In this document: positions 34,601 to 47,366 of the stretch, in pieces
Layout: each line of letters begins with the position of its first letter
Position numbering within the stretch: position 1 is the first letter of the stretch
Source: Zea mays
Lineage: Eukaryota > Streptophyta > Magnoliopsida > Poales > Poaceae
Assembly: GCF_902167145.1 (NCBI RefSeq)
Contig: NC_050104.1
Coordinates: 95,863,849-95,927,848 of the forward strand
Reading direction: 5' to 3'
DNA: 64,000 nt
Program-made: the position numbers and the translations under genes
Notes under the pieces: generated by a model
Seen by the model: only the letters and a program-made list of their open reading frames with translations
The model's database searches: none
What the model was told of the DNA's origin: nothing

Positions 34601-36450
34601 CATCTACAAATTTTCTCAAGCTCAGCACAAAAGAAAAACTAAATTTCCTTAATTAAACAAGGTTTAGGGGGTTTCTGTTTTTAATTTTAAACTCTAAAAT
34701 TTAGAACAGAAAGCATAGGGTTCACTATTTTTAAATGACAGATTATAATATTCCAGAGCTAGCAAAATTGGTTTGACAACTTTTTATTAAGATTTCATCA
34801 AGTTATGGATTTTCTAAGTTCTCTGGTCATTTTAAAAAGAATAACAAAATTGATTAAATGGAAATCCACTTTGCACTGGGGTCCCTGGCGGCTTTTCTAA
34901 GTTTCCTACGCGAATCAGTCCTTAGGTTACTATTCACATGAGTCGCTGACATTACAGAAAACCCCTCGGGTTCTACAGAACCTAACCCGAGGTCCTTCTT
35001 CTACCTTAAACAGTAGCCGCGGCGAAGAAAAGGGCGGAGGGGCTTACCGGCGGCGAGACTGTTCCGGTGAAGAGGTCGAGGATGAAGGGGAGGTCGCGGG
35101 GATCACAACGGTGTGCGGAACGCCGTCGGAGATGGCCAGAGTCGGTCGGTCCACGCGCGCAGGCGGGGATGCTCGTCGGCGGCGAGGAGACCGGCCTGGT
35201 CACGGCGAGATAGTTCAATCAAATAGGTCAGGGAGGTCCACGGGATGCAAGAGAAGACATGAGCGAAAGGAATTGGGCGGAGACTCACTGGATAGCTCGG
35301 TCCACGCGCGGCGGCGGAAGACCGAAGTCCGGTGAGGTCGATCTCGGGCCTCCGGTGAAGTCCGGTCGGGTCCGAGGGCTTTGCAAGCTTCACGGGCTAC
35401 TGGCGGAGCTAGCCGAAGCACTGGCTGGGCTTGAGGGTGGCTGGAGTGGGCTGGCCACGGCGGCCGAAGCTCTGGCGGCAATGGCGGGCGGAATTAAGCT
35501 CGCCGGAGCTAAGGGAAGGTGGCTGGCCGGAGAGGGTGAGTGCGGGGCGAAGAGAGGTGCGCCCGGGGAGGCTTTATAGGCGCGGGCGGGCACGGCCGAG
35601 GGCGTGGGCGCGCGGCGGACTTGACCGGACGCCGGGGTGAGCGCGCGCGCGGGTTGGGCGAGCTCTGGCGTGCCGACCAGGGTCGAACACGTGTGCCCGT
35701 GCGTTCTGCCCAAGTTCTGGCGCGTGTGGTCGCTCATCCGAGCCTGCTCTCGCCTTGGTCAGTGCACAAAACCTCTTCTCCTCCCTACAAGCTACCATTC
35801 TTGTGTGGGGGTCATAGGATTTTGCCTACTGGTTGCAGAGATATGGAGCCAGGAAATCTGGTCTGTCTCCCTGCCCAAACCCGAGGCAAATCCCAGGTTT
35901 TGTCGTGTCTAGGGCTCGCATCCCAATGCCATCTTCTGGCACACGACAGAGGGGTTAGTTAGACACAATTTTGTCAATGGGGCCATTAGGATTCGAGTTA
36001 GGGATCAAGGTGAACATCCCTGATCTTTGGCTCAAGGTCTGAATTTCAGAATTCTGAAATTCAGAATTCCCAATGAGTCCCTACATGAGAAGCTTGATTT
36101 GGGGTTTTATTTGAATTATTTTGGCTAAGCTTTCTCAATCTTTCTTGTTGCTTAATAAATATACTTTAACTTATATAATTGGCTCAACTCAAAATTTTAA
36201 ATTTTTCATTCCCTTTTCCTTATTTTCTTGAATTTTGTTCATGGGGCTCACTTAGAGTTCTAGACTAGGGTTGCACATTCTTATCTTTCAAAAGTCTCAA
36301 TTGTTTTGATCATGACACTTTTAAGTATATACTTGGTGAATTCTTTATTACTTAAGTTAATTTGATGCTCATGCTTACTTTGGTTCACATAAAATGATGG
36401 TTCTTGGTTTGGTATTTAAGAAAAACCCTGAGTGACACTGGGGTGTCACA
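31637..36450 (-). repeat. 3' LTR of the chromovirus, with MITE
   Basis: 4814 bp. AT-rich on the left, GC-rich at about 35000-35770, then AT-rich again. Open frames on both strands of the GC-rich part are composition artefacts. A 28-bp perfect palindrome is at 36038-36065. Confidence 0.92.
33377..33493. mobile_element. Tourist-like MITE (117 bp)
   Basis: Terminal inverted repeats GGGCTAGTTTGG and CCAAACTAGCCC, direct repeat TTA on both sides (33374-33376 and 33494-33496). No coding. The partner LTR has the uninterrupted site GTCTTAGTGAT near 44385, which proves the insertion. The TTA duplication and ends fit the PIF/Harbinger (Tourist) class. Confidence 0.93.
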
Positions 36451-36452
36451 AC

Positions 36453-36466
36453 CTTCCCCCCTTAAA
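36453..36466 (-). other. Polypurine tract of the chromovirus
   Basis: TTAAGGGGGGAAGG on minus, next to the 3' LTR. Confidence 0.85.
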
Positions 36467-36701
36467 GGAATCTCGTCCCGAGATTCGGGCCAGAGTCCTC
36501 CCGGGGTGAAGCGAAGGGTGAGACTGATAGGAAAAGGGTGGTGATTGTTATTATTAGGGCAAAACTGCTCTTCGAATGTCATTCTCTTTGCAACTTCAGA
36601 AGGAAGTCCTTATAAGTTTTACTTTATAGTTACTTCATTCTGAATTAAGATCATATTTTTGGAAATTAGATTCGAAAGGCAGGAGGAGGGGTTGGGGGTG
36701 A

Positions 36702-39700
36702 TTACATACCAGCTTCCTTAGGTAGGCAATCGGGGAAGTTGGATCTTAAGAATTCCTCGGTTTCCCAAGTAGCTTCCTCCTCTGAGTGATTACTCCACTG
36801 GACCTTAAACATCTTGATTGATTTAGCCCGAGTTGATCTTTCCTTGCAATCCAGAATCTTGGAGGGGTACTCTTGGTACGAGAGATCTGGCTCTATCTCC
36901 AATTCTGGCTCTGCTATGATCTCAGTCGGCAATCGAACACACTTCTTCAGCTGAGATACATGGAATACACTGTGAATGGCAGACATTTTTGAAGGTAACT
37001 TCAGCTTGTATGCCACGGGTCCACATGCTTCTATGATCTCATAAGGTCCAATGTAACGAGGGGCTAGCTTGCCTTTGATCCCAAACCTCTGCACTCCCTT
37101 GGTGGGTGATACCTTGAGGTATACAAAACTTCCCACCTCGAACTGGAGAGGTTTCCTTCTTTTATCATGATAGCTCTTCTGCCTGGCCTGAGCAGCTTCT
37201 AGATTCTTCCTGATTAGCTTGACCTTCCTTTCGGCTTCAGTCACTAAGTCAGGTCCAAAAACTTCCCTTTCACCAGGCTGAGACCAATTGAGTGGTGTCC
37301 TGCACCTTCTTCCATAGAGAGCTTCAAAAGGTGCCATCTTTAGGCTGGATTGATAACTATTGTTATAAGCAAACTCTGCCAAGGAGAGGTGCTTATCCCA
37401 GTTCTTGCCACAATCGATCGCACAAGCTCTCAGCATATCTTCCAGAATCTGGTTTACCCTTTCCGTCTGACCATCAGTCTGTGGGTGGTAAGCTGAACTC
37501 CTGATTAGCTTGGTTCCCAGAGACTCTTGCAATTGCTCCCAAAATCTGGCAACAAATTGGGCTCCTCGGTCAGAAACAATGGTCCGAGGTAATCCATGCA
37601 AACACACGATCCGGTCAATATACAATTCTGCATACTTCTGAGCCTTATCAGTGGTGTGCACAGGAAGAAAATGTGCCACTTTCGTCAATCGGTCCACAAT
37701 AACCCAAATCGAATCGTGATGACGAGAGGTGTTGGGCAGACCCACAATGAAATCCATGCTGATGTCGTCCCACTTCCACGAAGGTACGGACAGCGGTTGC
37801 AAACCCCCAGCGGACTTCAAGTGGCTTGCCTTAATCCTCTGACAGGTGTCACACTCTGATACATACTGGGCTATTTCCCTCTTCATTCTGGTCCACCAGT
37901 ACAAAAGCTTCAGATCATGGTACATCTTGGTGCTTCCCGGATGCATAGAGAATTTGGAGAGATGAGCCTCATCCAAAATTTTCCTCTTGAGATCCTGATC
38001 CTTAGGAATTACCAATCTGCTTTTGAACCATAATACACCCTTCTCATCCTGGCGGAAACAATTATACTTCTCAACCTTCTGATGGAGATTCTTCTTGATA
38101 ATCTGCACTCCCTTGTCACTGAGCTGGGCCATGATAATCTGGTCTTGCAAAACTAGCTCAACAGCCATTTGAGACAAAGAACCAGAAGGAATCACTTCAA
38201 TTTGCATCTTGCTCAACTCATCACACAAGGTGTTAACACGAGAATCCATCAGAATACAATTGCATTGCAACTTCCGACTCAAGGCATCAGCTACCACGTT
38301 AGCTTTCCCTGGGTGATAATGTACCTCCAGGTCATAATCCTTGATCAGCTCTAGCCATCTTCTCTGCCTCATGTTGAGATCAGCCTGAGTAAAAATGTAC
38401 TTAAGGCTCTTATGATCAGTGAAGATGTTGCAGTGGGTTCCCATTAGATAGTGCCTCCACATCTTCAATGCATGAACCACTGCTGCTAACTCAAGGTCAT
38501 GAGTGGGATAATTTTGCTCATGAGGCCTGAGTGCTATTGAGGCATAAGCAATGACTCGGTTGTCTTGCATCAAGACACAACCTAACCCGGTGCCCGAGGC
38601 ATCACAATACACATCAAAAGGCTTGCTGATGTCGGGTTGCGCCAATACTGGTGCTGTGGTCAGATGCTGCCTTAACGCATGGAAGGCATCTTCGCACTTC
38701 TGACTCCACACAAATTTGACTTCTTTCTTCAGCAACTCAGTAATAGGCTTCGCAATTCGAGAGAAGTCCGGAATAAATCTTCGGTAATAACCAGCCAATC
38801 CCAGAAAACTCCGAATCTGGCGAACAGTCGTTGGTGGCCTCCAGTTCATCACCTCTTGCACTTTGTCAGGATCAACAGCTATCCCAGCCTGAGAGATAGT
38901 GTGACCCAAGAATTTGATTTCCTTTAGCCAAAAATCACACTTGGATAGCTTGGCATAAAGGTGGTGCTCTCGCAGACGTTGAAGCACTACATGCAAATGC
39001 CCGGCATGTTCTTCTTCGTTCTTTGAGTACACCAGAATATCATCGATGAAAACCACCACGAACTTGTCCAATTCCGGCATGAAAACAGAATTCATCAGAT
39101 ACATGAAATATGCTGGTGCATTTGTCAGCCCGAATGACATCACCAAGAATTCATACAGCCCATATCTGGTTGAGAATGCCGTCTTCGGAATATCACTTGC
39201 TCGTATTTTGATCTGATGGTAGCCAGAGGGAAGGTCTATCTTGGAAAACACCTTGGCCCCGACCAACTGGTCAAAGAGAACATCAATACGAGGCAAAGGA
39301 TACTTGTTCTTGATAGTTACCGCATTAAGAGGGCGGTAATCTATACACAGCCTCAAGCTTTCATCCTTCTTCTTCACAAACAGTGCTGGACATCCCCAAG
39401 GCGAAGTGCTTGGGCGAATAAAACCCTTATCCAGCAACTCTTGCAACTGCTTCTTCAACTCTGCCAACTCAGCGGGTGGCATTCGGTAGGGCCTCTTGGA
39501 AATTGGGGCCGTTCCCGGTTGCAACTCGATGGCGAATTCAATATCCCGGTCCGGTGGCATTCCTGGCAATTCATCAGGAAAGACATCTGCATACTCACAG
39601 ACCACTGGGATCTTCTTCAGGGGTAACTCCGTCATAGAGAAAGCACATGACTGAGAAGAACCCTGACTAGGCAGAATCAAAGTGAAATTCCCGCAGAAAG

Positions 39701-41132
39701 GAGAATTAACTTCCACGGTACGACTGGCTACATCAAGCACAACTTGGTGCAAGGTCATCCAATTTGCTCCTAGAATAATGTCCACATTTTCCAATCCCAA
39801 TACAAGAAGAGTGGTTTTGACAATGTGGCTTCCCAGTTGAATAGGCACACTTTGGTTTAATTGATTAGTTGCAATTTTACCCCCAGGTGTGACTATCACG
39901 AATGACCCTTTTGAGTGAGAGAATGGCAGTTTGCAATTAGCACTGAACTTTTGGCTAATGAAACTATGAGATGCACCAGAATCAAACAGAATTAAAGCAG
40001 GTTGATTATAAACTGAAAAGGTACCAGTCATGATAGGAGCTCCTTCTGGCACTTCCTCTAGAGCAGTGAAGTTGAGCTTCCCTTGCCTGACTTGCACCTT
40101 CTGCTTTCTTCCCTTGTCTTGATTTGGTGCTGGCATCTGCCTCTGCTGGTTCCTGGGACAATTCTTGGCATAGTGGCCCACATTGCCACAAGTGAAACAC
40201 TTGTTCCCATTGCCCTGGCGGAACTGCTGCTGTTGCGGAGGCTGATTGTTCCTTGGGGCGGGAGCTGGATAGCGGTTGGGTGCCGGCTGCTGCTGCTGCT
40301 GAGGTGGCCTGATCACCCATCTACCTGCCTGCTGCTGGAAACCCCTGCTCTGATTGTGAGAAACAATCCGGAATCTCTGAGCCTGAGCGGATGGTGCTGC
40401 CATTGGTGCCTTTCTCTTCTTCTCTGCCCGGTGAGCAACAATGCAATCCTCCTGAGAGATGGCCATGTTGACCAACTCATTGAAGCTATCAGCCCGGATA
40501 GTGTTGAGTCGTTCCCGCAGCTTGGTATTGAGACCCCTGCGGAAGCGATCCCTCTTCTTCTCATCAGAATCAGCATGGTACCCTGCATACTGGCATAAGT
40601 CGTTGAAGGCTTGCGCATACTGCAGTACCGTGCGGGTTCCTTGATTGAGGGCCAAAAATTCATTCAACTTCCGATCAAGAATGCCAGCTGGAATGTGGTG
40701 CCCTCTGAAGGCAGTCTTGAATTCCTCCCAAGATACTTCACGATCAGCGGGGAGCATAGCACGGAAGTGGTCCCACCAAGTCCGAGCAGGGCCGCGAAGC
40801 TGCTGTGCGGCGAAGCGAGCCTTGGCCTCATCAGGGCAGTCTCCCGTGAGGAGGGGAAACTTGGACTCGACGACGCGAAGCCACACGTCGGCGTCCAACG
40901 GATCCTCTGCCTTGGTGAACAAGGGCGGCTGCGTGCTCAGAAATTCCTGGTATGTTGCCATAGCCGGAGGTCGCTGATGCTGGCCTCCACCATGATGCTG
41001 TTGGTGGGGCTGGCGCTGCAAGAGCTGTCGCAGAATCTCATTCTGCTGGGCCATCAGCTCCTGCACTGTGGGAGCTGGAGGAGGTGGCGGGGGAGCTTGC
41101 TCATTCTGCCCGCGACGCTGCCTCGCTGCCAT
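36702..41132 (-). CDS. Chromovirus Gag-Pol polyprotein with chromodomain
   Basis: Single frame open from 41186; likely start ATG 41132 (MAARQRRGQ), or ATG 41171 (MSWDNNG). About 1476 residues. Gag: capsid ([20 protein letters not shown] onward) and zinc knuckle [14 protein letters not shown] (40158-40199). Protease [12 protein letters not shown] (about 39975-40005). RT with intact FIDDILVY (about 39030-39055). RNase H ([21 protein letters not shown]). Integrase zinc finger ([20 protein letters not shown]) and core ([24 protein letters not shown]). The C-terminal chromodomain ([21 protein letters not shown]...[16 protein letters not shown]) guides insertion to heterochromatin in this clade. 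No stops seen, so it may be functional. Confidence 0.94.
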   Translation of the reverse strand: MAARQRRGQNEQAPPPPPPAPTVQELMAQQNEILRQLLQRQPHQQHHGGGQHQRPPAMATYQEFLSTQPPLFTKAEDPLDADVWLRVVESKFPLLTGDCPDEAKARFAAQQLRGPARTWWDHFRAMLPADREVSWEEFKTAFRGHHIPAGILDRKLNEFLALNQGTRTVLQYAQAFNDLCQYAGYHADSDEKKRDRFRRGLNTKLRERLNTIRADSFNELVNMAISQEDCIVAHRAEKKRKAPMAAPSAQAQRFRIVSHNQSRGFQQQAGRWVIRPPQQQQQPAPNRYPAPAPRNNQPPQQQQFRQGNGNKCFTCGNVGHYAKNCPRNQQRQMPAPNQDKGRKQKVQVRQGKLNFTALEEVPEGAPIMTGTFSVYNQPALILFDSGASHSFISQKFSANCKLPFSHSKGSFVIVTPGGKIATNQLNQSVPIQLGSHIVKTTLLVLGLENVDIILGANWMTLHQVVLDVASRTVEVNSPFCGNFTLILPSQGSSQSCAFSMTELPLKKIPVVCEYADVFPDELPGMPPDRDIEFAIELQPGTAPISKRPYRMPPAELAELKKQLQELLDKGFIRPSTSPWGCPALFVKKKDESLRLCIDYRPLNAVTIKNKYPLPRIDVLFDQLVGAKVFSKIDLPSGYHQIKIRASDIPKTAFSTRYGLYEFLVMSFGLTNAPAYFMYLMNSVFMPELDKFVVVFIDDILVYSKNEEEHAGHLHVVLQRLREHHLYAKLSKCDFWLKEIKFLGHTISQAGIAVDPDKVQEVMNWRPPTTVRQIRSFLGLAGYYRRFIPDFSRIAKPITELLKKEVKFVWSQKCEDAFHALRQHLTTAPVLAQPDISKPFDVYCDASGTGLGCVLMQDNRVIAYASIALRPHEQNYPTHDLELAAVVHALKMWRHYLMGTHCNIFTDHKSLKYIFTQADLNMRQRRWLELIKDYDLEVHYHPGKANVVADALSRKLQCNCILMDSRVNTLCDELSKMQIEVIPSGSLSQMAVELVLQDQIIMAQLSDKGVQIIKKNLHQKVEKYNCFRQDEKGVLWFKSRLVIPKDQDLKRKILDEAHLSKFSMHPGSTKMYHDLKLLYWWTRMKREIAQYVSECDTCQRIKASHLKSAGGLQPLSVPSWKWDDISMDFIVGLPNTSRHHDSIWVIVDRLTKVAHFLPVHTTDKAQKYAELYIDRIVCLHGLPRTIVSDRGAQFVARFWEQLQESLGTKLIRSSAYHPQTDGQTERVNQILEDMLRACAIDCGKNWDKHLSLAEFAYNNSYQSSLKMAPFEALYGRRCRTPLNWSQPGEREVFGPDLVTEAERKVKLIRKNLEAAQARQKSYHDKRRKPLQFEVGSFVYLKVSPTKGVQRFGIKGKLAPRYIGPYEIIEACGPVAYKLKLPSKMSAIHSVFHVSQLKKCVRLPTEIIAEPELEIEPDLSYQEYPSKILDCKERSTRAKSIKMFKVQWSNHSEEEATWETEEFLRSNFPDCLPKEAGM

Positions 41133-41389
41133 CTGAAAACAGAGATTGTCGCCATTGTTATCCCAACTCATATTTCCGAACGTCAAGATATCATCTCATA
41201 TGGAAGGAAAATGCCATAATCATAATATTAGGTTCGAAATGAAGATAACATGGTGACAAGGATCCCACAGATATCAAAAGTTCACAGGGTTACATTAATC
41301 AGGGGGAAGTACCCATAAGCCTAGTCCAAAATGTGATACTACTAAGCTCGCATAGGTTTCTATCCTCCTAAAAACGTCGAAGTGACTGC
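41133..41389 (-). other. Spacer before gag with a splice-acceptor-like site
   Basis: On minus, CTCTGTTTTCAG ends directly before ATG at 41132, a good plant 3' splice site. Candidate donors upstream include AGGGTTAAG at the end of the second leader ORF. Splicing is an inference only. Confidence 0.45.
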
Positions 41390-41818
41390 TTAACCCTGAG
41401 CGGTGGAAGCGACACTGGATACGGGTGAAGGAGGCATCGCGGAGGTAGTCCCATTGGCACCAGGGGCTGGTCCTAGCTCCTCGGGAGCCTCTTCTCCCTC
41501 GCTTCCTGCTTCATTGGCCTCCATCTCCAGGTGGTGCATGTCCAAGTGGTCATTTGCTTCCTCGAGTTCCCTCTGCACGTCGTGAAGCTGGTTCTCCAAG
41601 ACATCAATAGTGTTGTCTCGGATCTCCACTTGCTGCTCCAGGGTGGTGATACGCTGGCTCAGCCTTTCCACCTGCAGATCCTTCTCCACCAACTTTGTGT
41701 ATAGGTCGACCACAAAATCTTCCCGACTGTCGAGAGTGAGCTTGGCAGCCTGAGCGGTGTTAGCAAGAAGTGTCATAGCATCGCTCTGAAGGGCCTGAAG
41801 GCGGTACAGCGCACTCAT
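41390..41818 (-). CDS. Chromovirus leader ORF 2, coiled-coil protein
   Basis: 142 residues from ATG 41818. It is a strong coiled coil (VEKDLQVERLSQRITTLEQQ, ENQLHDVQRELEEANDHLDM) with an acidic, Pro/Ser-rich tail (SEGEEAPEELGPAPG). It is in the same frame as leader ORF 1 and follows its TAG stop after one codon. I do not recognise a family. Extra ORFs before gag are reported in some plant Gypsy elements. It may be made by readthrough of the TAG or by reinitiation. Confidence 0.6.
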   Translation of the reverse strand: MSALYRLQALQSDAMTLLANTAQAAKLTLDSREDFVVDLYTKLVEKDLQVERLSQRITTLEQQVEIRDNTIDVLENQLHDVQRELEEANDHLDMHHLEMEANEAGSEGEEAPEELGPAPGANGTTSAMPPSPVSSVASTAQG

Positions 41819-41821
41819 GCA

Positions 41822-42265
41822 CTAAACAGTGACCCTCCCAACCAAGTCAGGATACATTGCCCACACATCCTTCACATGGCTCACGCGGTTACACCACATG
41901 GGATCGTCCTTCTTCTCAGCAGGGAAGAGTCCCAAGGGGTGCATCACCATCTCCAGGGGATGGTAGCCACAGAAAGTCGTCAGAGTCTTCATGGCCGCTG
42001 CCTCAACGGTGTCGTCCGTCCTGAGTCCAATCGTCTCGGAATCAAGAGAACGCCAACCCGGCTGAAGGGGATGAGCCTCCAAAGTTAGCCAGACCCGACA
42101 ACGAGGTACCCGATGCTCCTCATACAACTGCACTGTGTACAAAGGGGGCGTAGGGTAACCGGCGGAGTTAAGCACTTCCCACAAGATGGAGGGAAAGCCA
42201 TCGCGAGAAAGGAAGTCAGAACTGAAACGAGAGTCTCCTCCACTGGCGGGGGTGGGTGAATTCAT
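41822..42265 (-). CDS. Chromovirus leader ORF 1
   Basis: 147 residues from ATG 42265 (MNSPTPASGG), stop TAG 41822-41824. It looks globular (LWEVLNSAGYPTPPLYTVQL, RCRVWLTLEAHP, VEAAAMKTLTTFCGYHP). No family recognised. It lies 378 bp after the 5' LTR edge and well upstream of gag, so it is the first long ORF on the genomic RNA. The frame continues past the TAG into leader ORF 2 for 143 more codons. Confidence 0.6.
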   Translation of the reverse strand: MNSPTPASGGDSRFSSDFLSRDGFPSILWEVLNSAGYPTPPLYTVQLYEEHRVPRCRVWLTLEAHPLQPGWRSLDSETIGLRTDDTVEAAAMKTLTTFCGYHPLEMVMHPLGLFPAEKKDDPMWCNRVSHVKDVWAMYPDLVGRVTV

Positions 42266-42627
42266 CTGCGGAAGGGAATCAAAGATAAAGATTATGGTGG
42301 AAGGAAAAAGAAAAAAGAGAGCCCGGATGATTTTAAAGAAAAGGGGTTAGCTCAAATTTTAATTCCTCTTTGTGTTTTATAATGCATGCATGCTGTAAGA
42401 AACGTTGCCTCTCAAAAGAAAATAGGGTGCCTTTTTAGGGCATCCTTAAAGATATAAGTATTGGCCCACAGGGCCTAATTAATTAGCCACCTATTTCTCC
42501 CTCTATGCCTAAGGCCTTTCGTCTTAGGTCTAGCGATCTAGTCCTGACGATCCGTAACAGTTTCTAAGCAAGTTTTAGGTTTTAAAAATTGGTATTCATG
42601 GTTTATTGTCCTTCTCTGTGGTGGAAT

Positions 42628-42641
42628 TTGCTCCGATACCA
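42628..42641 (-). other. Primer binding site of the chromovirus
   Basis: TGGTATCGGAGCAA on minus, a variant of the initiator-Met site, two bases from the 5' LTR. Confidence 0.75.
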
Positions 42642-42643
42642 GC

Positions 42644-45600
42644 TGTGGCAGAACCACCCGAATTATTCCAGCATAAGTGCCTAAGTCACGCCTCAGGGGC
42701 CGTAACACACTTAAATCGGAATAACCCGTCAGTCCTTCAGATCTAGTCTGATAGAGCCACTTAACCAGGATCAAATTCCACAATCTCACTCGAAGGTGAG
42801 TCACAGAGAAAAAAAACAACAAAACAGGAAACCTCAAATTAAGTACTGAGTTATTACATAAATCGGAGTTTTTGAGTAGCAAATAAAGTTCATAAATTAA
42901 AGTGCAGCGGATAATCGATGTCGTCGGTAATTGAGGAGATGGGCAAAGCCTAGCCCACTACTCCTCATGCTCCTCTCCTGCCGGAGCAACATCCCACTCG
43001 ACCGTCCAACCCGGTGGCAGGGTGGTAGGCCAAGTCACACCATCAACCAAATCCTGCATGGTACCTGCAAAAATGGTGCCACAAGCAAGGCTGAGTATAC
43101 TAATACTCAGCTAGACATAACCGGTGTGAGGAGTCTACTCCTCTACCTCTAGACTATGCAGCTGTTTGGCTGAGGGGTTTGGTTTGCCAAAAGCACTAGC
43201 TGTTTCTAAAATCAATTTTTAGCTTTTCAAGTTCTACCATCATTAACTTAGCTAGATTTGCTCCTTCTAAGCATACATGGTAACAACCAATTAGTTCAAC
43301 CAACAAGTTATCTCATATAATCCACATTTCACTTCTTACTCGATGCAGTACAAGGAATCAAGCAGTCTCATTAGCTGCGAGAAGCAGACGATTCGAATCG
43401 AGTTTTAAACCTTGCAAGGTAAACCTAAACACACGGCATGTCAGGGTACTCCGACCCCGCACATGACAACCGTCCCCATCGATTCCCCGTTCGCGTCCAG
43501 GCCTCACCGCCTTGGCATACAATGCTCCACTGACCCTGGCTGCTGCCGTGCAGTGACCGCACTTGTACCCACCATAGCTAGCATGGGAGACCCTGTCTCA
43601 GGTCGCATGAGGGATAAAGTCCGTGCCCGGCTTCACTTAGGTACTAGGTTTACCGGTTACCATTTTTCCCGGCATGTGCTTAGTACGTTCAAAAGCTTGA
43701 CTCAGGTATCCACACATTAATCCTTAATTCATTTTTCCTGTCTCATGGACAAGGCATCCTCCCTGGATCCAAATCCATATACCAACATAGATCCCGTTAT
43801 CAAGATGAATATAATCAATTCCTGACCTCGCGCGAGTGCTAGAAAAATCACTCGACTTCTACCGAGATCCTGATTAGCAAGCAGCTACTCGACCTAGCAT
43901 ACTAGTATTCATCTCAAAAAGGAATCCTAAGTTCATGCAACTAGAGGTTTCAAGCAACTCCTACACTTAAGTGCACATTACAAACCTACAAGCATTAAGT
44001 GTAGTAAAGTAGCATATAATAATACGGTTATGCATAAAACCGGGGCTTGCCTTCAATTGCTGGGGCTGCGGGGAGATCCTCAATAGCAGCCTCTGGAGCC
44101 TGCTCCTGGTCCTCCTCTTGGACAGGTCCTTGCTCGGGGATGAGCACGTACTCTCCGTCGGCAAGATTATAATCTAATGAATGCAAGGCGTAAGATATAT
44201 GCATGATATGATATGTGCTTTTAAAATTTACCACTTTAAAGGTGTATGGTCTTTTGAGTTTTAAACAAGTTAACTTTACTTATGTAAAACCCTTGGGTGG
44301 TATACTTGGTAAATTGGGTTAAACTTAGCTAAGGTAAGGGGTAGGTTTATTTTTGGGGTTCTACTGAACTCTTTTTAAGTCTTAGTGATAAATGATGAGT
44401 TCTCAAGTTAGACTTATTGAGGTGGGGTTTATTTCTTCTTTCCTTTTCTTTTATTCTTTTAATGTTTTGGAGTAGGTTTGAACTACAAGTTGCTTTTATA
44501 AAATTCCAAAAATTCTGCAAACATTACAGTGGCTTGTTACTGGTGTATGATTCTCTGTCTCAAAATTTGGGGGTCAGAAAGTGAATGGTTTTCTCTGGAC
44601 AAAATTACCAAATTTTAGGGCAGAAGGGGTACTTTGAACTACAACTATTATTAACAGTGGGTAATTCTCTAAAACTTATTTTTGCTGGCTTTTAGGTGTT
44701 ATAACATGACTTGATACAAATTTCTAGTCATTAATACCTTTTAATTCTTTTCCTATGGTTTTCTTAAGGTTTCTAGCCAAAGGGGTGCTTTCTACTACCA
44801 CTATATTTGAAAAACATCAAACAACAGAGTTCTTATTTTTCTTAGTTGGTATTTTGTGCAAGAGCAATCATTCTGAAGTTTGGCTTCTTTTTGCTTAAGG
44901 GAAGGGGTGGTTTGCATTATTTGAATTAAATGGCCTTTCTCTTTAATCACTAGCAAAAGGTATGAGTTTACTTCTTCTTCATGGGTTTGCATTTTTCTCT
45001 GGTAGATTGTCTCATCAGGGACTTAGCTAATTTTTGGTTGCCCATTATCACATTATTTGGGGTTGTTCATGATTTAATTGGAAAATGCCTTATTATCACT
45101 CTATATTTATTTTCCCTACTTAAAAGGTTGGGCTGGGGTGTTCTGTATTTTTGTAGTGGGGATCTGGTGGTTATAAGTTCACTGGATTTTTACTAACCAC
45201 TTTGGTTATAGTTTTGCAATTATAATAATTGATTTTCAGTCTATATAAGGCTAATTAAATCATCTTAATTAAAAACTGGTCCAAATTAATGGTCTCTGTA
45301 TTTTTCCTAGGTTCTCTGTTGCATAAGTAAACTAGGAAAAATATTATTAATCACTGTTCATTAATTTCTAAGGCCTTTCTGATTTTCCCTAAGTTTTGGG
45401 CAAAATAGCTTTAAATGAATAACTACATCATAATTTCCAATGCTGGGGTTCCTACTATTTTTAAACAGTGTCTAAATAAGGTATAAACATCTACAAATTT
45501 TCTCAAGCTCAGCACAAAAGAAAAACTAAATTTCCTTAATTAAACAAGGTTTAGGGGGTTTCTGTTTTTAATTTTAAACTCTAAAATTTAGAACAGAAAG

Positions 45601-47337
45601 CATAGGGTTCACTATTTTTAAATGACAGATTATAATATTCCAGAGCTAGCAAAATTGGTTTGACAACTTTTTATTAAGATTTCATCAAGTTATGGATTTT
45701 CTAAGTTCTCTGGTCATTTTAAAAAGAATAACAGAATTGATTAAATGGAAATCCACTTTGCACTGGGGTCCCTGGCGGGTTTTCTAAGTTTCCTACGCGA
45801 ATCAGTCCTTAGGTTACTATTCACATGAGTCGCTGACATTACAGAAAACCCCTCGGGTTCTACAGAACCTAACCCGAGGTCCTTCTTCTACCTTAAACAG
45901 TAGCCGCGGCGAAGAAAAGGGCGGAGGGGCTTACCGGCGGCGAGACTGTTCCGGTGAAGAGGTCGAGGATGAAGGGGAGGTCGCGGGGATCACAACGGTG
46001 TGCGGAACGCCGTCGGAGATGGCCGGAGTCGGTCGGTCCACGCGCGCAGGCGGGGATGCTCGTCGGCGGCGAGGAGACCGGCCTGGTCACGGCGAGATAG
46101 TTCAATCAAATAGGTCAGGGAGGTCCACGGGATGCCAGAGAAGACATGAGCGAAAGGAATTGGGCGGAGACTCACTGGATAGCTCGGTCCACGCGCGGCG
46201 GCGGAAGACCGAAGTCCGGTGAGGTCGATCTCGGGCCTCCGGTGAAGTCCGGTCGGGTCCGAGGGCTTGGCAAGCTTCACGGGCTACTGGCGGAGCTAGC
46301 CGAAGCACTGGCTGGGCTTGAGGGTGGCTGGAGTGGGCTGGCCACGGCGGCCGAAGCTCTGGCGGCAATGGCGGGCGGAATTAAGCTCGCCGGAGCTAAG
46401 GGAAGGTGGCTGGCCGGAGAGGGTGAGTGCGGGGCGAAGAGAGGTGCGCCCGGGGAGGCTTTATAGGCGCGGGCGGGCACGACCGAGGGCGTGGGCGCGC
46501 GGCGGACTTGACCGGACGCCGGGGTGAGCGCGCGCGCGGGTTGGGCGAGCTCTGGCGTGCCGACCAGGGTCGAACACGTGTGCCCGTGCGTTCTGCCCAA
46601 GTTCTGGCGCGTGTGGTCGCTCATCCGAGCCTGCTCTCGCCTTGGTCAATGCACAAAACCTCTTCTCCTCCCTACAAGCTACCATTCTTGTGTGGGGGTC
46701 ATAGGATTTTGCCTACTGGTTGCAGAGATATGGAGCCAGGAAATCTGGTCTGTCTCCCTGCCCAAACCCGAGGCAAATCCCAGGTTTTGTCGTGTCTTGG
46801 GCTCGCGTCCCAATGCCATCTTCTGGCACACGACAGAGGGGTTAGTTAGACACAATTTTGTCAATGGGGCCATTAGGATTCGAGTTAGGGATCAAGGTGA
46901 ACATCCCTGATCTTTGGCTCAAGGTCTGAATTTCAGAATTCTGAAATTCAGAATTCCCAATGAGTCCCTACATGAGAAGCTTGATTTGGGGTTTTATTTG
47001 AATTATTTTGGCTAAGCTTTCTCAATCTTTCTTGTTGCTTAATAAATATACTTTAACTTATATAATTGGCTCAACTCAAAATTTTAAATTTTTCATTCCC
47101 TTTTCCTTATTTTCTTGAATTTTGTTCATGGGGCTCACTTAGAGTTCTAGACTAGGGTTGCACATTCTTATCTTTCAAAAGTCTCAATTGTTTTGATCAT
47201 GACACTTTTAAGTATATACTTGGTGAATTCTTTATTACTTAAGTTAATTTGATGCTCATGCTTACTTTGGTTCACATAAAATGATGGTTCTTGGTTTGGT
47301 ATTTAAGAAAAACCCTGAGTGACACTGGGGTGTCACA
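42644..47337 (-). repeat. 5' LTR of the chromovirus
   Basis: 4694 bp, same length as the partner without its MITE. It keeps the empty MITE site and has the same 28-bp palindrome at 46925-46952. Confidence 0.92.
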
Positions 47338-47366
47338 AAAGAGCTGCTGCTGAGGTAGGATATTTG

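Larger units (their letters stand above)
31637..47337 (-). mobile_element. Tekay/Del-like chromovirus (Ty3/Gypsy), complete, 15.7 kb
   Basis: LTRs of 4814 bp (31637-36450) and 4694 bp (42644-47337) with ends TGTGACACC and GGTTCTGCCACA on minus. The perfect target duplication is AAAGA (31632-31636 and 47338-47342). The length difference of 120 bp is exactly one MITE of 117 bp plus its 3-bp duplication. The internal region holds two leader ORFs, a 1494-codon gag-pol with chromodomain, a primer site and a polypurine tract. By eye LTR divergence is around one percent. It sits 24 bp beyond the gag stop of the Zeon-like element. Confidence 0.93.

Noticed and set aside
35111..35962. Overlapping open frames in the GC-rich part of the chromovirus LTR, repeated at 45998-46849
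   Set aside because: They occur on both strands, follow base composition, and duplicate exactly because the LTR is duplicated.
36702..41186. Many plus-strand open frames opposite the chromovirus gag-pol (for example 40611-41219)
   Set aside because: They are shadows of a strongly coding minus frame and show no domain of their own.
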